From Clostridiaceae bacterium Marseille-Q3526 (GTDB lineage Bacteria > Bacillota > Clostridia > Lachnospirales > Lachnospiraceae), in NCBI GenBank assembly GCA_018223375.1, contig JAGTTS010000002.1:310001-374000 (forward strand): a DNA stretch of 64,000 nucleotides. The letters are read 5' to 3'. Both the position numbers and the translations under genes were made by a program. This document shows positions 41,766-50,814 of this stretch, in pieces. The notes under the pieces were generated by a model. The model worked only from the letters and a program-made list of their open reading frames with translations. It was not told the DNA's origin and ran no database searches. Within the stretch, counting starts at the first letter, position 1. The number at the start of each line of letters is the position of its first letter.

Positions 41766-42902
41766 TTACTCGCTATATTTGTTCTTCAGCTCCTCCTCTT
41801 CCGAAGATAAGCCGACAGGCGTATCTAAAATCTTCTTCAGAGTCTCTGCTTCAGCTGCCTTTTTCTCCTGTATTTTGAAAAGAATCAGCCCTGCCGCCAT
41901 GACAAGCAGGACGGCCGCTCCGCACACGGCGTATAATACTGCGGCTCTCGCATGGCCCGCCGTGTCCTCCATAATCTGATCAGCGGCTTTTACAAAGACC
42001 TTTTCAAAGAACTCTGCGTCTGACAGAGAGCTGTCCGCGTAATAACGGTCCGCACAGTCCAGAAACAGATTCCGCGCGTCGGTGTCCATCACGCTGTCGG
42101 CAGCCGTTCCGGTATACAGGTAAGTGACGTACTGGGATGGCGCGTACTCCATAAAGGTAAAAATCATATGCCCCTCGTCGGAATAGAGAGAATCATACAG
42201 GTCTGCAAGATAGGTTTCTGCCTCTTTGTCTGTTATCTCCCCGCCCTTTCCATCCAGATTGTCCGTAATGAAAAGGTAGGGCTGAATACCGGTCTTCTCC
42301 TGAAAATACTTCATGGCCTTCCTGACAGAGGTATCGTTTCCCAGCCAGTCTAAAGAATCGTTGATCCAGACGTCTTCCGTTATGCAGGCGCTTTCTGCCA
42401 GCTTCTCCCGCACTGGATGCCCGGCTGCGTCCGATCTGGCCTGAGCCGCATTCCAGAACAGCATGGCGGAGAAGATAACCATAATGGCCATAAGAACCAT
42501 GTACCATCCGGGAATACCGCCGTTCTCTCTCCTGTTCTCCCGGCACATTCCCTGGCCGTCTGGCCCGCGATCCCTGTCAGGCGGCGGATTAAAGGATTCG
42601 CTGTCCGGGGAGCCGCCAGAGGAAGAAAGAGGCATCTGCGTTTTGTTTGAAAAGCCGCCTCCCCCTCCGAAGCCGGAAATAAAAATTCCGCCGAACAATG
42701 GCCGCGGGGACGAACCTCCAGGCCGCCTGCGGTTTGAATAAAATCCGCTGGAGCTGCGTCTGGCCGGGCTTCGCGCTCCTCCTCTGGAACGTCCCTGGCC
42801 TGCGGAGCGTCTGCTGGAAAATCCCCTGCTGCCCCCTCTGGAAAATCCTCCGGAACGCCCTCCCGAACGTCCGCCGCCGGAGCGGCCTCCTCCTCTTCCC
42901 AT
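41766..42902 (-). CDS. TPM-like membrane protein with Arg/Gly/Ser-rich N-terminus
   Basis: The ATG at 42902 (GGAGGAAAACAT) gives 378 residues. The first about 90 residues are low-complexity RGGGRSGG/SRG repeats with a Gly-rich GFGGGGGF stretch. A membrane span follows (about 135-160), then an extracellular domain (about 165-320, IQPYLFITDN... YVTYLYTGTAADSVMD) resembling TPM_phosphatase domains. A second span and a short cytoplasmic tail end the protein. Placing the R/G/S-rich region on the cytoplasmic side is an inference; there it could bind nucleic acid or acidic lipid. Confidence 0.78.
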   Translation of the reverse strand: MGRGGGRSGGGRSGGRSGGFSRGGSRGFSSRRSAGQGRSRGGARSPARRSSSGFYSNRRRPGGSSPRPLFGGIFISGFGGGGGFSNKTQMPLSSSGGSPDSESFNPPPDRDRGPDGQGMCRENRRENGGIPGWYMVLMAIMVIFSAMLFWNAAQARSDAAGHPVREKLAESACITEDVWINDSLDWLGNDTSVRKAMKYFQEKTGIQPYLFITDNLDGKGGEITDKEAETYLADLYDSLYSDEGHMIFTFMEYAPSQYVTYLYTGTAADSVMDTDARNLFLDCADRYYADSSLSDAEFFEKVFVKAADQIMEDTAGHARAAVLYAVCGAAVLLVMAAGLILFKIQEKKAAEAETLKKILDTPVGLSSEEEELKNKYSE

Positions 42903-42975
42903 ATGTTTTCCTCCGTACATGATAGAATTAATTGGATAGAAATAAAGTCAGACGATTATAAAAACTATCTATTAA

Positions 42976-43004
42976 ATTATAGACGAAAGCCGGGGTTCCG
43001 GCAA
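42976..43004 (-). promoter_or_regulatory. Promoter of the TPM-like/PspA pair
   Basis: Minus-strand TTGCCG (43004-42999), 17 bases, TATAAT (42981-42976). A second TATAAT lies further downstream without a clear -35. Confidence 0.65.
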
Positions 43005-43083
43005 TAAAAACTGGCACAATTTTCAAGAAAACCTGTCCCCGCGCATACATTACGGTATATCCTTACAGACAGGAGGCCTATGT

Positions 43084-44523
43084 ATGCCTGACGCAGCAGT
43101 GATTACTCCCCTTCACGTTCTCTATCTGGCGGGAGTAATTTCTATCCTTGCAGTTATGATCATGCGGCTTGACACGCCGCTTGTATGTATTTTCTTTCTG
43201 TTTTTAATAGGAGCCGTTGGACTTGGTTCCGTTGTAGGCGGCATTCAGACCGTGTTCAACGCATCGCTTTTCGCAGCCCGCGAGTTTATGGAGATTATCG
43301 CTACCATTGCCCTGGTAACGGCTTTATCGAAATGCCTGGGGGAGCTGGGAAGCGATCAGCTGATAGCGGCTCCGGTAAAGCGCGTCATGAAAACTCCCTC
43401 AGCCGCCTGGTGGACGCTGGGAATTTTCATGTTTTTAGTCTCGCTGTTTTTATGGCCCTCCCCGGCAGTGGCTCTTGTGGGAGCCGTTCTGCTTCCGGTA
43501 ACCTTAAAGGCAGGCCTCTCCCCGCTTCTGGCGGCTATGGCCATGAATTTATTTGGCCATGGCTTTGCCTTAAGCTGGGACGCCGTGATCCAGGGCGCGC
43601 CCGCTGTCTCCGCCTCAGCCGCCGGGATCTCCGCCTCTCTTCTGCTGACAGAAGCCGGGCCGGTCTTTCTCACCATGGGAATTGTGACAGCTCTGGCGGC
43701 GTTTATTTTAAATAAAAAAGAGATTTCCGGACAGAGCGCCGCAGCCCGAAAAGCTGGCGGCATTCTTTCGGGAAGCAGACAGGAAAGCGATCAAAGGGAG
43801 AAACAGCAGAGTGGGAAGGAGCCAGGCGAGAGCCTGCCGGACAGAAGCAGGAAATCTGCGGCCGCGATAATGGCCGTTCTGGTTCCTCTTGCATTCCTGA
43901 CCGATATTCTCACCATGCTCTCCAGAAATTTAAGCGGCGGGGAGGCTACCAGCATTGTCTCCGGAACGGCGGCAGCGCTGATGTGCCTGGGGTCCGTGCT
44001 GGGCTTTGGACACCGCTCTCTGAAAAAGGTCACCTCTTACCTGACAGACGGATTTTTATTCGCCATACAGATTTTCGCTCCTGTCATTGTAATCGGAGCC
44101 TTTTTCTTTCTGGGAGGAAACGGCATTACCTCCATTTTAGGCGAGAAGTTTCAGACAGGAATCTTAAATGACTGGGCCGTCTGGCTGGCCTCCCATGCGC
44201 CATTAAACGCGCATATGGCGGCGTTTCTCCAGATTATAATCGGAGGCCTGACAGGACTGGACGGATCCGGATTTTCCGGACTTCCTCTGACAGGGGCCAT
44301 GGCCAGAACCTTTGGAGCGGCCACAGGGGCCTCTGTGCCCGTGTTAGCGGCTCTGGGACAAATTTCAGCCATCTATGTGGGAGGCGGAACCATCGTGCCA
44401 TGGGGAATTATCCCGGTTGCCGCCATCTGCGGAGTCAGCCCGGTGGATCTGGCAAGAAAGAATCTGCTTCCCGTGGCAGCCGGATTTCTGGCGGCCTTTC
44501 TGGCAGCCTGCTTTCTGCTCTAG
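43084..44523 (+). CDS. Multi-spanning permease of ion-transporter type
   Basis: The 479-residue protein has about twelve hydrophobic segments, a charged cytoplasmic loop at about 215-260, and two similar halves with re-entrant-like GHGFALSWDAVIQGAP and GGLTGLDGSGFSGLPLTG. The second block recalls anion permeases of the gluconate/C4-dicarboxylate group. The substrate cannot be read from the sequence. GGAGGCCTATGT precedes the ATG, and the AsnB-like gene follows 67 bases later on the same strand. Confidence 0.72.
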   Translation: MPDAAVITPLHVLYLAGVISILAVMIMRLDTPLVCIFFLFLIGAVGLGSVVGGIQTVFNASLFAAREFMEIIATIALVTALSKCLGELGSDQLIAAPVKRVMKTPSAAWWTLGIFMFLVSLFLWPSPAVALVGAVLLPVTLKAGLSPLLAAMAMNLFGHGFALSWDAVIQGAPAVSASAAGISASLLLTEAGPVFLTMGIVTALAAFILNKKEISGQSAAARKAGGILSGSRQESDQREKQQSGKEPGESLPDRSRKSAAAIMAVLVPLAFLTDILTMLSRNLSGGEATSIVSGTAAALMCLGSVLGFGHRSLKKVTSYLTDGFLFAIQIFAPVIVIGAFFFLGGNGITSILGEKFQTGILNDWAVWLASHAPLNAHMAAFLQIIIGGLTGLDGSGFSGLPLTGAMARTFGAATGASVPVLAALGQISAIYVGGGTIVPWGIIPVAAICGVSPVDLARKNLLPVAAGFLAAFLAACFLL

Positions 44524-44590
44524 GAGCTGGCAGCCGCGTCCCCATTACAGTAACTCAACACAGCCATATGGCAGAAGGAGGGCTTTCAAT

Positions 44591-46456
44591 ATGAATAAAA
44601 TAGCGGGCTTTTACAGCCTGGAACAGGATTTATCGGAGAAAAAGAGTGATTCAGAGAACCTGTTAAAGAAAATGAAAGAAGCGCAGGAGCCGTCCCGGCG
44701 GAAAAAAGGAATGCTTTGCAGCAGGGAAAACGAGGCGGCCCAAAAGGAAGAATCAGAATATCTCAACAGCCGCTTCGGCCTGATCCGCACCGGCAGACTT
44801 TCTGTCCGGCCAAAGGACGGCGCGGATGCATGCGTGCTGTACAGCGGAGAAATCTACAATTGGAAAGAGCTCTGCAAAGAGCTGTCTGACTGGGGCTTTC
44901 CTGAGCCGAAGGACGAGGCAGATGCGCTTCTGGCTGCCTATCTGGCCTGGGGCCCTGACTTTATCAAAAAGGTAAACGGCTGTTTTTCTATTGCAGTGGC
45001 AGATGAAAAGGAGAACCGGCTGCTGCTCTATAGAGACAGAGCCGGAACCAGGCCGCTGTTTTACACAGTGAACCCAGAAAAGCTTCTGTGCTTTTCCTCC
45101 TCTCTGAAGGCGCTTTTAGCCTGCCCGGGAATCAGGCCCCAGGCAGACCTTGGAAGCCTCAACGAGATTTTCAGCATCGGCCCTGCCAGAACGCCTGGCT
45201 GCGGCGTCTACAAAAATATCAGCGAGGTGCTTCCTGGCTGCTTTCTCTGCGCCTCCCCAGCCGGAATTCAGCTGCATGATTACTGGAAGCTCAAAGCGGA
45301 GCCCCACACAGACTCCTACGAGGAGACAATAGAGAAGACAAAGGCTCTGATCGAGGACTCCGTCAGGCGTCAGATGCGGCCTGAAATGCCTTTCTGCACT
45401 TTTTTGTCAGGAGGTCTTGATTCGTCTTTGATTTCCGCCCTCTGCGCCAGAGAGTTAAAAAAGCAGAACCGCCAGCTGACCACCTACTCCTTTGACTTTG
45501 TGGGCAACGATAAAAACTTTCAGTCCAATGCGTTCCAGCCCTCCCAGGATCGCCCTTACGTGGAGAAAATGGCGGCTTTTCTGGAAACAGACCATCATTT
45601 TCTGGAATGCTCTACAAAGACACAGACAGAATACCTGAAGGAATCCGTCAAAGCTCACGGGCTTCCGGCCATGGCAGATGTGGACTCCTCTCTTCTCTAC
45701 TTCTGCTCCCAGGTAGGAGAACGCTATGAGGCCGCCCTTACAGGCGAATGTGCCGACGAGATTTTCGGCGGATATCCCTGGTTTCACAGAGAAGAACTGA
45801 TGATGGCCGATACCTTCCCATGGACCATAGACCTGGCTCCCAGAAAGCTCCTGCTCTCCGATGAATTTGCAGAGGCGCTTTCAATGGAAGAATATGTACA
45901 AAACGCATATGAGGCATCTCTGGCCCGTATGCCCCGCCTGGAGGGAGAGACAGGTCTTAACGCCAAAAGGCGGGAAATCAGCTGGCTGAATCTTCAGTGG
46001 TTTATGGAAACGCTGTTAAACAGAATGGATCGAACCAGCGGAGCGTGCGGCCTGACAGCCCGCGTCCCCTTTGCCGACTTCCGGATCGTGGAATATCTTT
46101 ACAATGTCCCGTGGGAGATGAAGGCAAAAAACGGCGTGATTAAAGAGCTGCTCCGGGACACGGGACGGGGCCTGCTGCCGGACGAGGTACTTTTCAGAAG
46201 GAAATCGCCTTATCCGAAAACCTACGACAGAGCCTACGAAACGCTTCTGGCCAGTCAGATGAGGGAACTGCTGCACGACTCCTCCTCCCCTCTTCTCCCG
46301 CTGCTGGATAAGACGAAAACAGAACAATTCCTGGAGTCTCCTTCTGATTATGGACGTCCCTGGTACGGCCAGCTGATGGCAGGCCCTCAGCTGATAGCCT
46401 ACCTGCTGCAGATCGATTTCTGGATGAGAGAATACCAGGTAGAGCTTCTGCTTTAA
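44591..46456 (+). CDS. AsnB-like amidotransferase lacking the glutaminase cysteine
   Basis: The 621-residue protein has the asparagine-synthetase-B layout: an N-terminal Ntn glutaminase-like domain (about 1-230, YSGEIYNWKEL, LYRDRAGTRPLFY) and a C-terminal synthetase domain with PP-loop SGGLDS (273-278) and TGECADEIFGGYPWF. The mature AsnB N-terminus is normally Cys (MCGIAGF); here it reads MNKIAGF, so the nucleophile is missing. An insert of about 40 charged residues follows the first strand. The ATG at 44591 has AGAAGGAGGGCTTTCAAT before it. It may use free ammonia or another amine, on aspartate or another acid. Confidence 0.85.
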   Translation: MNKIAGFYSLEQDLSEKKSDSENLLKKMKEAQEPSRRKKGMLCSRENEAAQKEESEYLNSRFGLIRTGRLSVRPKDGADACVLYSGEIYNWKELCKELSDWGFPEPKDEADALLAAYLAWGPDFIKKVNGCFSIAVADEKENRLLLYRDRAGTRPLFYTVNPEKLLCFSSSLKALLACPGIRPQADLGSLNEIFSIGPARTPGCGVYKNISEVLPGCFLCASPAGIQLHDYWKLKAEPHTDSYEETIEKTKALIEDSVRRQMRPEMPFCTFLSGGLDSSLISALCARELKKQNRQLTTYSFDFVGNDKNFQSNAFQPSQDRPYVEKMAAFLETDHHFLECSTKTQTEYLKESVKAHGLPAMADVDSSLLYFCSQVGERYEAALTGECADEIFGGYPWFHREELMMADTFPWTIDLAPRKLLLSDEFAEALSMEEYVQNAYEASLARMPRLEGETGLNAKRREISWLNLQWFMETLLNRMDRTSGACGLTARVPFADFRIVEYLYNVPWEMKAKNGVIKELLRDTGRGLLPDEVLFRRKSPYPKTYDRAYETLLASQMRELLHDSSSPLLPLLDKTKTEQFLESPSDYGRPWYGQLMAGPQLIAYLLQIDFWMREYQVELLL

Positions 46457-46486
46457 TTATTTCTGTGCTAAATTATCTCTGTACTA

Positions 46487-46518
46487 AAAAAGCCTGCATG
46501 TCTGATGCAGGCCTTTTT
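46487..46518. terminator. Bidirectional terminator between the AsnB-like gene and pepT
   Basis: AAAAA-GCCTGCAT-GTCTG-ATGCAGGC-CTTTTT serves both converging genes. Confidence 0.9.
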
Positions 46519-46532
46519 AGTCTAAGAATCTG

Positions 46533-47762
46533 TTACATTTCCTCAAAAAGGGTTACGATTTTCTTTAATACCTCTACCATCTGCTCCAGGGATTGGACAG
46601 GAATAAATTCATATCTGCCGTGGAAGTTGTAGCCTCCGGTGGACAGGTTCGGGCAGGGAAGTCCCATGTAGGAGAGACGTGCGCCGTCTGTGCCTCCGCG
46701 GATCGGAGATACTAAAGGCTTGATATCAAGGCTCTTCATGGCTTCCTTTGCCGTGTCGATCAAGTACAGGTGATCCGGCTCAATCTGCTCCTTCATGTTA
46801 TAGTAGGAGTCCTTGACTGCCGTCAGGACAGTTCCCTCCCCGTACTTGACGTTCAGATAGCGGGATACCTCCTCAAACAGAGCCTTTTTCTTCTCGAAAG
46901 CCTCCCTGTCGTGATCCCGGATAATATACTCCAGATGCGCGCTTTCCACGTCTCCGGCCATCTGATCCAGGTGGAAGAAGCCCTCGTAGCCTTCTGTATA
47001 CATGGGATTTTCGAAGGCAGGCAGCATGGACTGGAATTCCATTCCAACTAAAAGGGCGTTGACCATGGCTCCCTTGGCGCTTCCCGGGTGGACGCCGCGG
47101 CCGCAGATATCTACCTTTCCGGAAGCGGCGTTGAAGTTTTCGTACTCAAGCTCTCCCACAGGGCCGCCGTCTACCGTGTAGGCGGCCTCTGCTCCGAAAT
47201 GTTCTACATCAAAGAAATCGGCGCCTCTTCCCACCTCCTCGTCAGGGGTAAAGCCGATGCAGATTTTGCCGTGTGGAATTTCCGGGTGGGACAGGAAAAA
47301 TTCCGCCATCGTCATAATCTCGGCTACGCCTGCCTTATCGTCTGCTCCCAGAAGAGTCGTTCCGTCTGTGACGATGAGATCCTTTCCCACGCAGTCCAGC
47401 ATACCGGGGAAGTCCTTTACCCGCATGACAATCTTCTTTTCTTCGTTTAATACTAAATCCTGGCCGTCATAGCGCTCCACAATTCTGGGTTTTACGTCTT
47501 TGCCGGACATGGCGGGAGCCGTATCCATATGAGCCACAAAGCCCAAAGACTTGACCGGGTGATCGGCAGTCGCTGGAATCACGGCATATACATAGCCGTG
47601 CTCGCTCATGCGCACCTGGCTGGCTCCCATGGCCTCCAGCTCCTCTTTCAGAGCTTTGGCCAGGGCCAGCTGTTTTTCCGTGCTGGGAACCTGCTCCTGG
47701 TCGTCCATGGACTGGGTGTCAAAGGAAACATAGTGTAAAAAACGATCCAATACCTTGCTCAT
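46533..47762 (-). CDS. pepT: Peptidase T (tripeptide aminopeptidase)
   Basis: PepT is a dinuclear zinc M20 aminopeptidase acting on tripeptides in the cytoplasm. The 409-residue protein shows GFVAHMDTAP, TLLGADDKAG and FTPDEEVGRGAD metal and catalytic blocks, and a C-terminal PIRGGTDGARLSYMGLPCPNL. The ATG at 47762 follows AGGAGGATATT. Confidence 0.96.
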   Translation of the reverse strand: MSKVLDRFLHYVSFDTQSMDDQEQVPSTEKQLALAKALKEELEAMGASQVRMSEHGYVYAVIPATADHPVKSLGFVAHMDTAPAMSGKDVKPRIVERYDGQDLVLNEEKKIVMRVKDFPGMLDCVGKDLIVTDGTTLLGADDKAGVAEIMTMAEFFLSHPEIPHGKICIGFTPDEEVGRGADFFDVEHFGAEAAYTVDGGPVGELEYENFNAASGKVDICGRGVHPGSAKGAMVNALLVGMEFQSMLPAFENPMYTEGYEGFFHLDQMAGDVESAHLEYIIRDHDREAFEKKKALFEEVSRYLNVKYGEGTVLTAVKDSYYNMKEQIEPDHLYLIDTAKEAMKSLDIKPLVSPIRGGTDGARLSYMGLPCPNLSTGGYNFHGRYEFIPVQSLEQMVEVLKKIVTLFEEM

Positions 47763-47856
47763 AATATCCTCCTGTGCTTGTAAGTAATCAGCCTGCAAAT
47801 CATTGGCAGTTTACTTCTTCAGTTATATCATGTTTTCCATTTATTTTCCAGAATAT

Positions 47857-48393
47857 TTAGTCCTCCCGAAGCTCCAAATCTCTCTGCATGGCTTCCAGGT
47901 AGTGGACGAAAAATTCCCGGAAGGCCCTGACGCGGAAGGCCTTGTCCACCTCGTCGTAGGTGAAGCTTTTCCGCCCGCCCTCTTCCATTCGCCGCCAGAA
48001 TTTCTCCACATGGCGGAAGGGCACGTAATACATCTCTTCCAGGCCTGTGTAGGAGACCAGAATAAAGGAAACGCCTCCCTGCTGTTCAAATTCCCTCATA
48101 AAGGCAACCTGGTGCGGGTGAAGGTTCTGGAGGGGAAAGGTGGATGCCGCGCACTCCTTGGCGTCAAAGCAGACGGGAATGCCCTGCACCGCGCCTATGT
48201 AGTCTACGGTACTTTTCTGGTCAAAGTAGGCCAGCGTAATGTGGCGGCTTTCCTTGTCAATCGAGATGGGCGTGATGGGGGTGGGCACCTTCTGAATCAG
48301 AGCCAGCCCCTTTTCCCGGTAGCTGTCGTTGGTCCGGTTGATTAAATCCTCCAGAGTGGAGCCGCGCAGCCCTCTTGTTTTCCAGGTTCCCAT
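47857..48393 (-). CDS. recU: Holliday junction resolvase RecU
   Basis: RecU is the Firmicutes Holliday-junction resolvase. The 178-residue protein has the nuclease core in STVDYIGAVQGIPVCFDAKECA, including the D and E-x-K metal site, and HPHQVAFMREFEQQGGVSFILV. It starts immediately after the stop of the pseudouridine synthase gene. No pbp1a neighbour is seen, unlike in Bacillus. Confidence 0.94.
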   Translation of the reverse strand: MGTWKTRGLRGSTLEDLINRTNDSYREKGLALIQKVPTPITPISIDKESRHITLAYFDQKSTVDYIGAVQGIPVCFDAKECAASTFPLQNLHPHQVAFMREFEQQGGVSFILVSYTGLEEMYYVPFRHVEKFWRRMEEGGRKSFTYDEVDKAFRVRAFREFFVHYLEAMQRDLELRED

Positions 48394-49368
48394 CTACCGT
48401 CCTCCCTGAAGCTGCCCTGCAAAGGCTGCGAAGACGTCTGGAAGAGGAGCCGAGACTTCCATGCCGCGAAGACGGGAAAGCTCCTCTGGAAGCTCTTCTG
48501 GAAGAACCAGAAGGGCTGCGTGAAGCAGCTGGCAGGAGACACCGTATTTCTTTTTCGCAGCCAGATTTTCCCTCGGATCTCCGTATTTTGTATCCCCGAT
48601 AATCGGGTGGCCGATGGAGGCCAGATGAGCCCTGATCTGGTGGGACCGCCCGGTAATCAGCTTTACTTTAAGAAGAGTGTAATGTCCGTCTGAAGCCATG
48701 GGAACGTACTCTGTCTCAATAGGAAGGCTGCCCTCCCGCCGCTGTTTTGTCACCGTCACCTGGTTCGTCTTTTCATTTTTCAAAAGCCATCCCTGGATGC
48801 GCCTGGGGCTGTCTATCACGCCTTTTACAATGCAGAGATAATATTTTCCAATGGTTCTCTCCTTGATGGCCTTTGAGAGAACCTGAAGGCCCAGGAGGCT
48901 CTTTCCGGCAGCCACCAGACCGCTGGTATTGCGGTCCAGCCGGTTGCAGACAGAGGGGCGGAAGCTTTTTAACTCCTCCTTGGAAAGCTGTCCGCTGCCC
49001 AGAAGATAGTCGATGAGATACTCTACCAGAGATTCGTCGCTGTCCTTTGCCTTCTGGGAGAGCATACCCGCCGGCTTATTGATAAAGATTACGTCCTTAT
49101 CCTCGTACACAATGTCAAGGGCCGTCTTTTTTACCTTCTGAATTTTTACCTCAGAAAACTTTTCGATGGTCTCCTCCGCCAGAAACAGACGGATCTCGTC
49201 TCCCTCGGCAAGCTTTTCCGAACCGTCGCACTTTTTTCCGTTGAGGGTAATGTTTTTCTTTCGGATCATCTTATAGATGAAGCTTTTGCCCGCCAGATTC
49301 ATGTATTTGAACATCAGCTTGTCCAGGCGCTGGCCGGCCTCGTTTTTTGTTACTGTTACAAGTCTCAT
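48394..49368 (-). CDS. RluA-family pseudouridine synthase (RluC-like)
   Basis: The 324-residue synthase has an S4 domain (GQRLDKLMFKYMNLAGKSFIYKMIR) and a catalytic block VCNRLDRNTSGLVAAGK with the nucleophilic aspartate, followed by GRSHQIRAHLASIGHPIIGDTKYGD. It is the second RluA-type synthase in the window. The target uridines cannot be told from sequence. Its start overlaps the upstream stop (TAATG). Confidence 0.92.
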   Translation of the reverse strand: MRLVTVTKNEAGQRLDKLMFKYMNLAGKSFIYKMIRKKNITLNGKKCDGSEKLAEGDEIRLFLAEETIEKFSEVKIQKVKKTALDIVYEDKDVIFINKPAGMLSQKAKDSDESLVEYLIDYLLGSGQLSKEELKSFRPSVCNRLDRNTSGLVAAGKSLLGLQVLSKAIKERTIGKYYLCIVKGVIDSPRRIQGWLLKNEKTNQVTVTKQRREGSLPIETEYVPMASDGHYTLLKVKLITGRSHQIRAHLASIGHPIIGDTKYGDPRENLAAKKKYGVSCQLLHAALLVLPEELPEELSRLRGMEVSAPLPDVFAAFAGQLQGGR

Positions 49369-49937
49369 TACATGGATAATCCTTTCATCACAGTGACTGC
49401 GTACTCTACGCTCCCGTCGTCCTCGTATTCAGAAGCCGCCTTCAGGCTTTTCACACGCTTTTCAAAGGAAGACAGCTCTCCTGTAATTTTCATATTGGGA
49501 TCCAGGCGCTGGGCAGTCAGAATTTCATTGATGGCCTTTTCTGCTCTGGGAAGCTTTGCCTTCTTATTGACGCAGTAGGCGTAAATTCCTGTGGGGTGCA
49601 CCACGATGGCGTCCATGGGCAGCACATCGTCCTTTGTCGTCAGCACCAGATCATAGAGAATCGTAAATTTGCTCTCATAGGGAGAGAGCTTTTCGTAAAA
49701 TTCCCTGGAAGGAGTCTTGAAGGGAAACACGGCGATGTAGGGGGAGGCCAGGTTGGCAGCCGGAATCACGGTAATCACAGCCATAACGGTGAGAATATTT
49801 TTCAGAGCCGTGCTGTCTGTAAACCATCTGGCGCCCAGCTGGGCCAGAATAAAGAGGGTGAGAACGGCGATTTTCATAACCCGCCCCCGCCTCATACTGT
49901 TTCTGTATCCGTATTCGCCTTTTTTAATTCGTTTCAT
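49368..49937 (-). CDS. Conserved membrane protein of unknown function
   Basis: I do not recognise the family. The 189-residue protein has a basic N-terminus (KRIKKGEYGYRNSMRRGR), two adjacent membrane segments (about 21-41 and 48-70), and a soluble part with KFTILYDLVLTTKDDVLPMDAIVVHPTGIYAYCVN. It overlaps the SDR gene by 14 bases and the pseudouridine synthase gene by one base, so it is in the same transcript. Confidence 0.75.
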   Translation of the reverse strand: MKRIKKGEYGYRNSMRRGRVMKIAVLTLFILAQLGARWFTDSTALKNILTVMAVITVIPAANLASPYIAVFPFKTPSREFYEKLSPYESKFTILYDLVLTTKDDVLPMDAIVVHPTGIYAYCVNKKAKLPRAEKAINEILTAQRLDPNMKITGELSSFEKRVKSLKAASEYEDDGSVEYAVTVMKGLSM

Positions 49938-50772
49938 AGGTTTGTTCTCCTGCGTATTTGTTGATTGGATGGGCCTGCGTATTCCCGCTCTCCTGAACCG
50001 TCTGTTCCGGGGAAAGGACAGACATCAAAGAGAGAAGGAAGCTGTGGGGAAGCGCCTTTGAGGCCAGCCGGAACAGTTTCATAAGCGGTCCGTAGACAGA
50101 GACGCTTTTTTTCATGACCGAGTCCCGGATAGCAAGCTTTACCACCTTTTTAGGATCCGCCATGGCCAGCGCTTTGTAGAGAGGAATACTTCCCGTAGTC
50201 TGGGCAATGTCAAAAAATTCCGTCTTTACAGGTCCCGGGCAGACGGCTGTCACGTAGATTCCGCGCTTTTTGACCTCCTCTCCCAAGGCGCGGCTGTAGC
50301 TCAATACAAAGGCCTTGGTTGCTGCGTAGACGGCGAAGCCGGGCTGGGGAAGGAAGGCCGCGGAGGAGGCGAACTGGAGAATCCGGCTGTTGGCTCCCAT
50401 ATAGGGGAGAGCCAGGTGGGTGACGCCTGTGAGGGCGGCGCAGTTTAAATCAGGCATGCCCATTTCCTCTGACAAAGACACCTCTCCCACCCGGCCGATT
50501 TTGCCGTAGCCCGCCGCGTTGACCAGGAAGACGATTCTGGGCTGCTCCTCCTCAAGGGCGGCTGAAAGGGCTGAAAGGGCCGTCTGCTTTGTCAAATCCA
50601 GCTCAAAGATTCTGGACGGACAGGGAAGCTCCTTTCTTAAACGCGAAAGGCGCTCCTCTCTCCTGGCGATCAGCCAGATTTCGTCCAGCCAGCCGAACTG
50701 ATCCGCCAGCTGAACGGCGGCCTCCCGCCCCATTCCGGAGGAAGCTCCTGTTACAACTGCAATTTTCTTCAT
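49924..50772 (-). CDS. Short-chain dehydrogenase/reductase
   Basis: The 282-residue protein is a classical SDR: cofactor loop TGASSGMGREAA, NAAGYGKIG, and the catalytic YAATK (Tyr and Lys) with the upstream FASSAAF serine. The two arginines after the first strand (IARREERL) favour NADPH. The substrate is unknown. The C-terminal extension of about 40 residues is hydrophobic and may touch the membrane. Confidence 0.9.
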   Translation of the reverse strand: MKKIAVVTGASSGMGREAAVQLADQFGWLDEIWLIARREERLSRLRKELPCPSRIFELDLTKQTALSALSAALEEEQPRIVFLVNAAGYGKIGRVGEVSLSEEMGMPDLNCAALTGVTHLALPYMGANSRILQFASSAAFLPQPGFAVYAATKAFVLSYSRALGEEVKKRGIYVTAVCPGPVKTEFFDIAQTTGSIPLYKALAMADPKKVVKLAIRDSVMKKSVSVYGPLMKLFRLASKALPHSFLLSLMSVLSPEQTVQESGNTQAHPINKYAGEQTYETN

Positions 50773-50814
50773 ATGCCTTCTGCCTCCTTATTTAAGCTGA
50801 CGGGCTTTTTTCGG

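Noticed and set aside
44375..44590. N-terminal extension of the AsnB-like protein
   Set aside because: It overlaps the 3' end of the permease gene in another frame, and a strong ribosome site marks the ATG at 44591.
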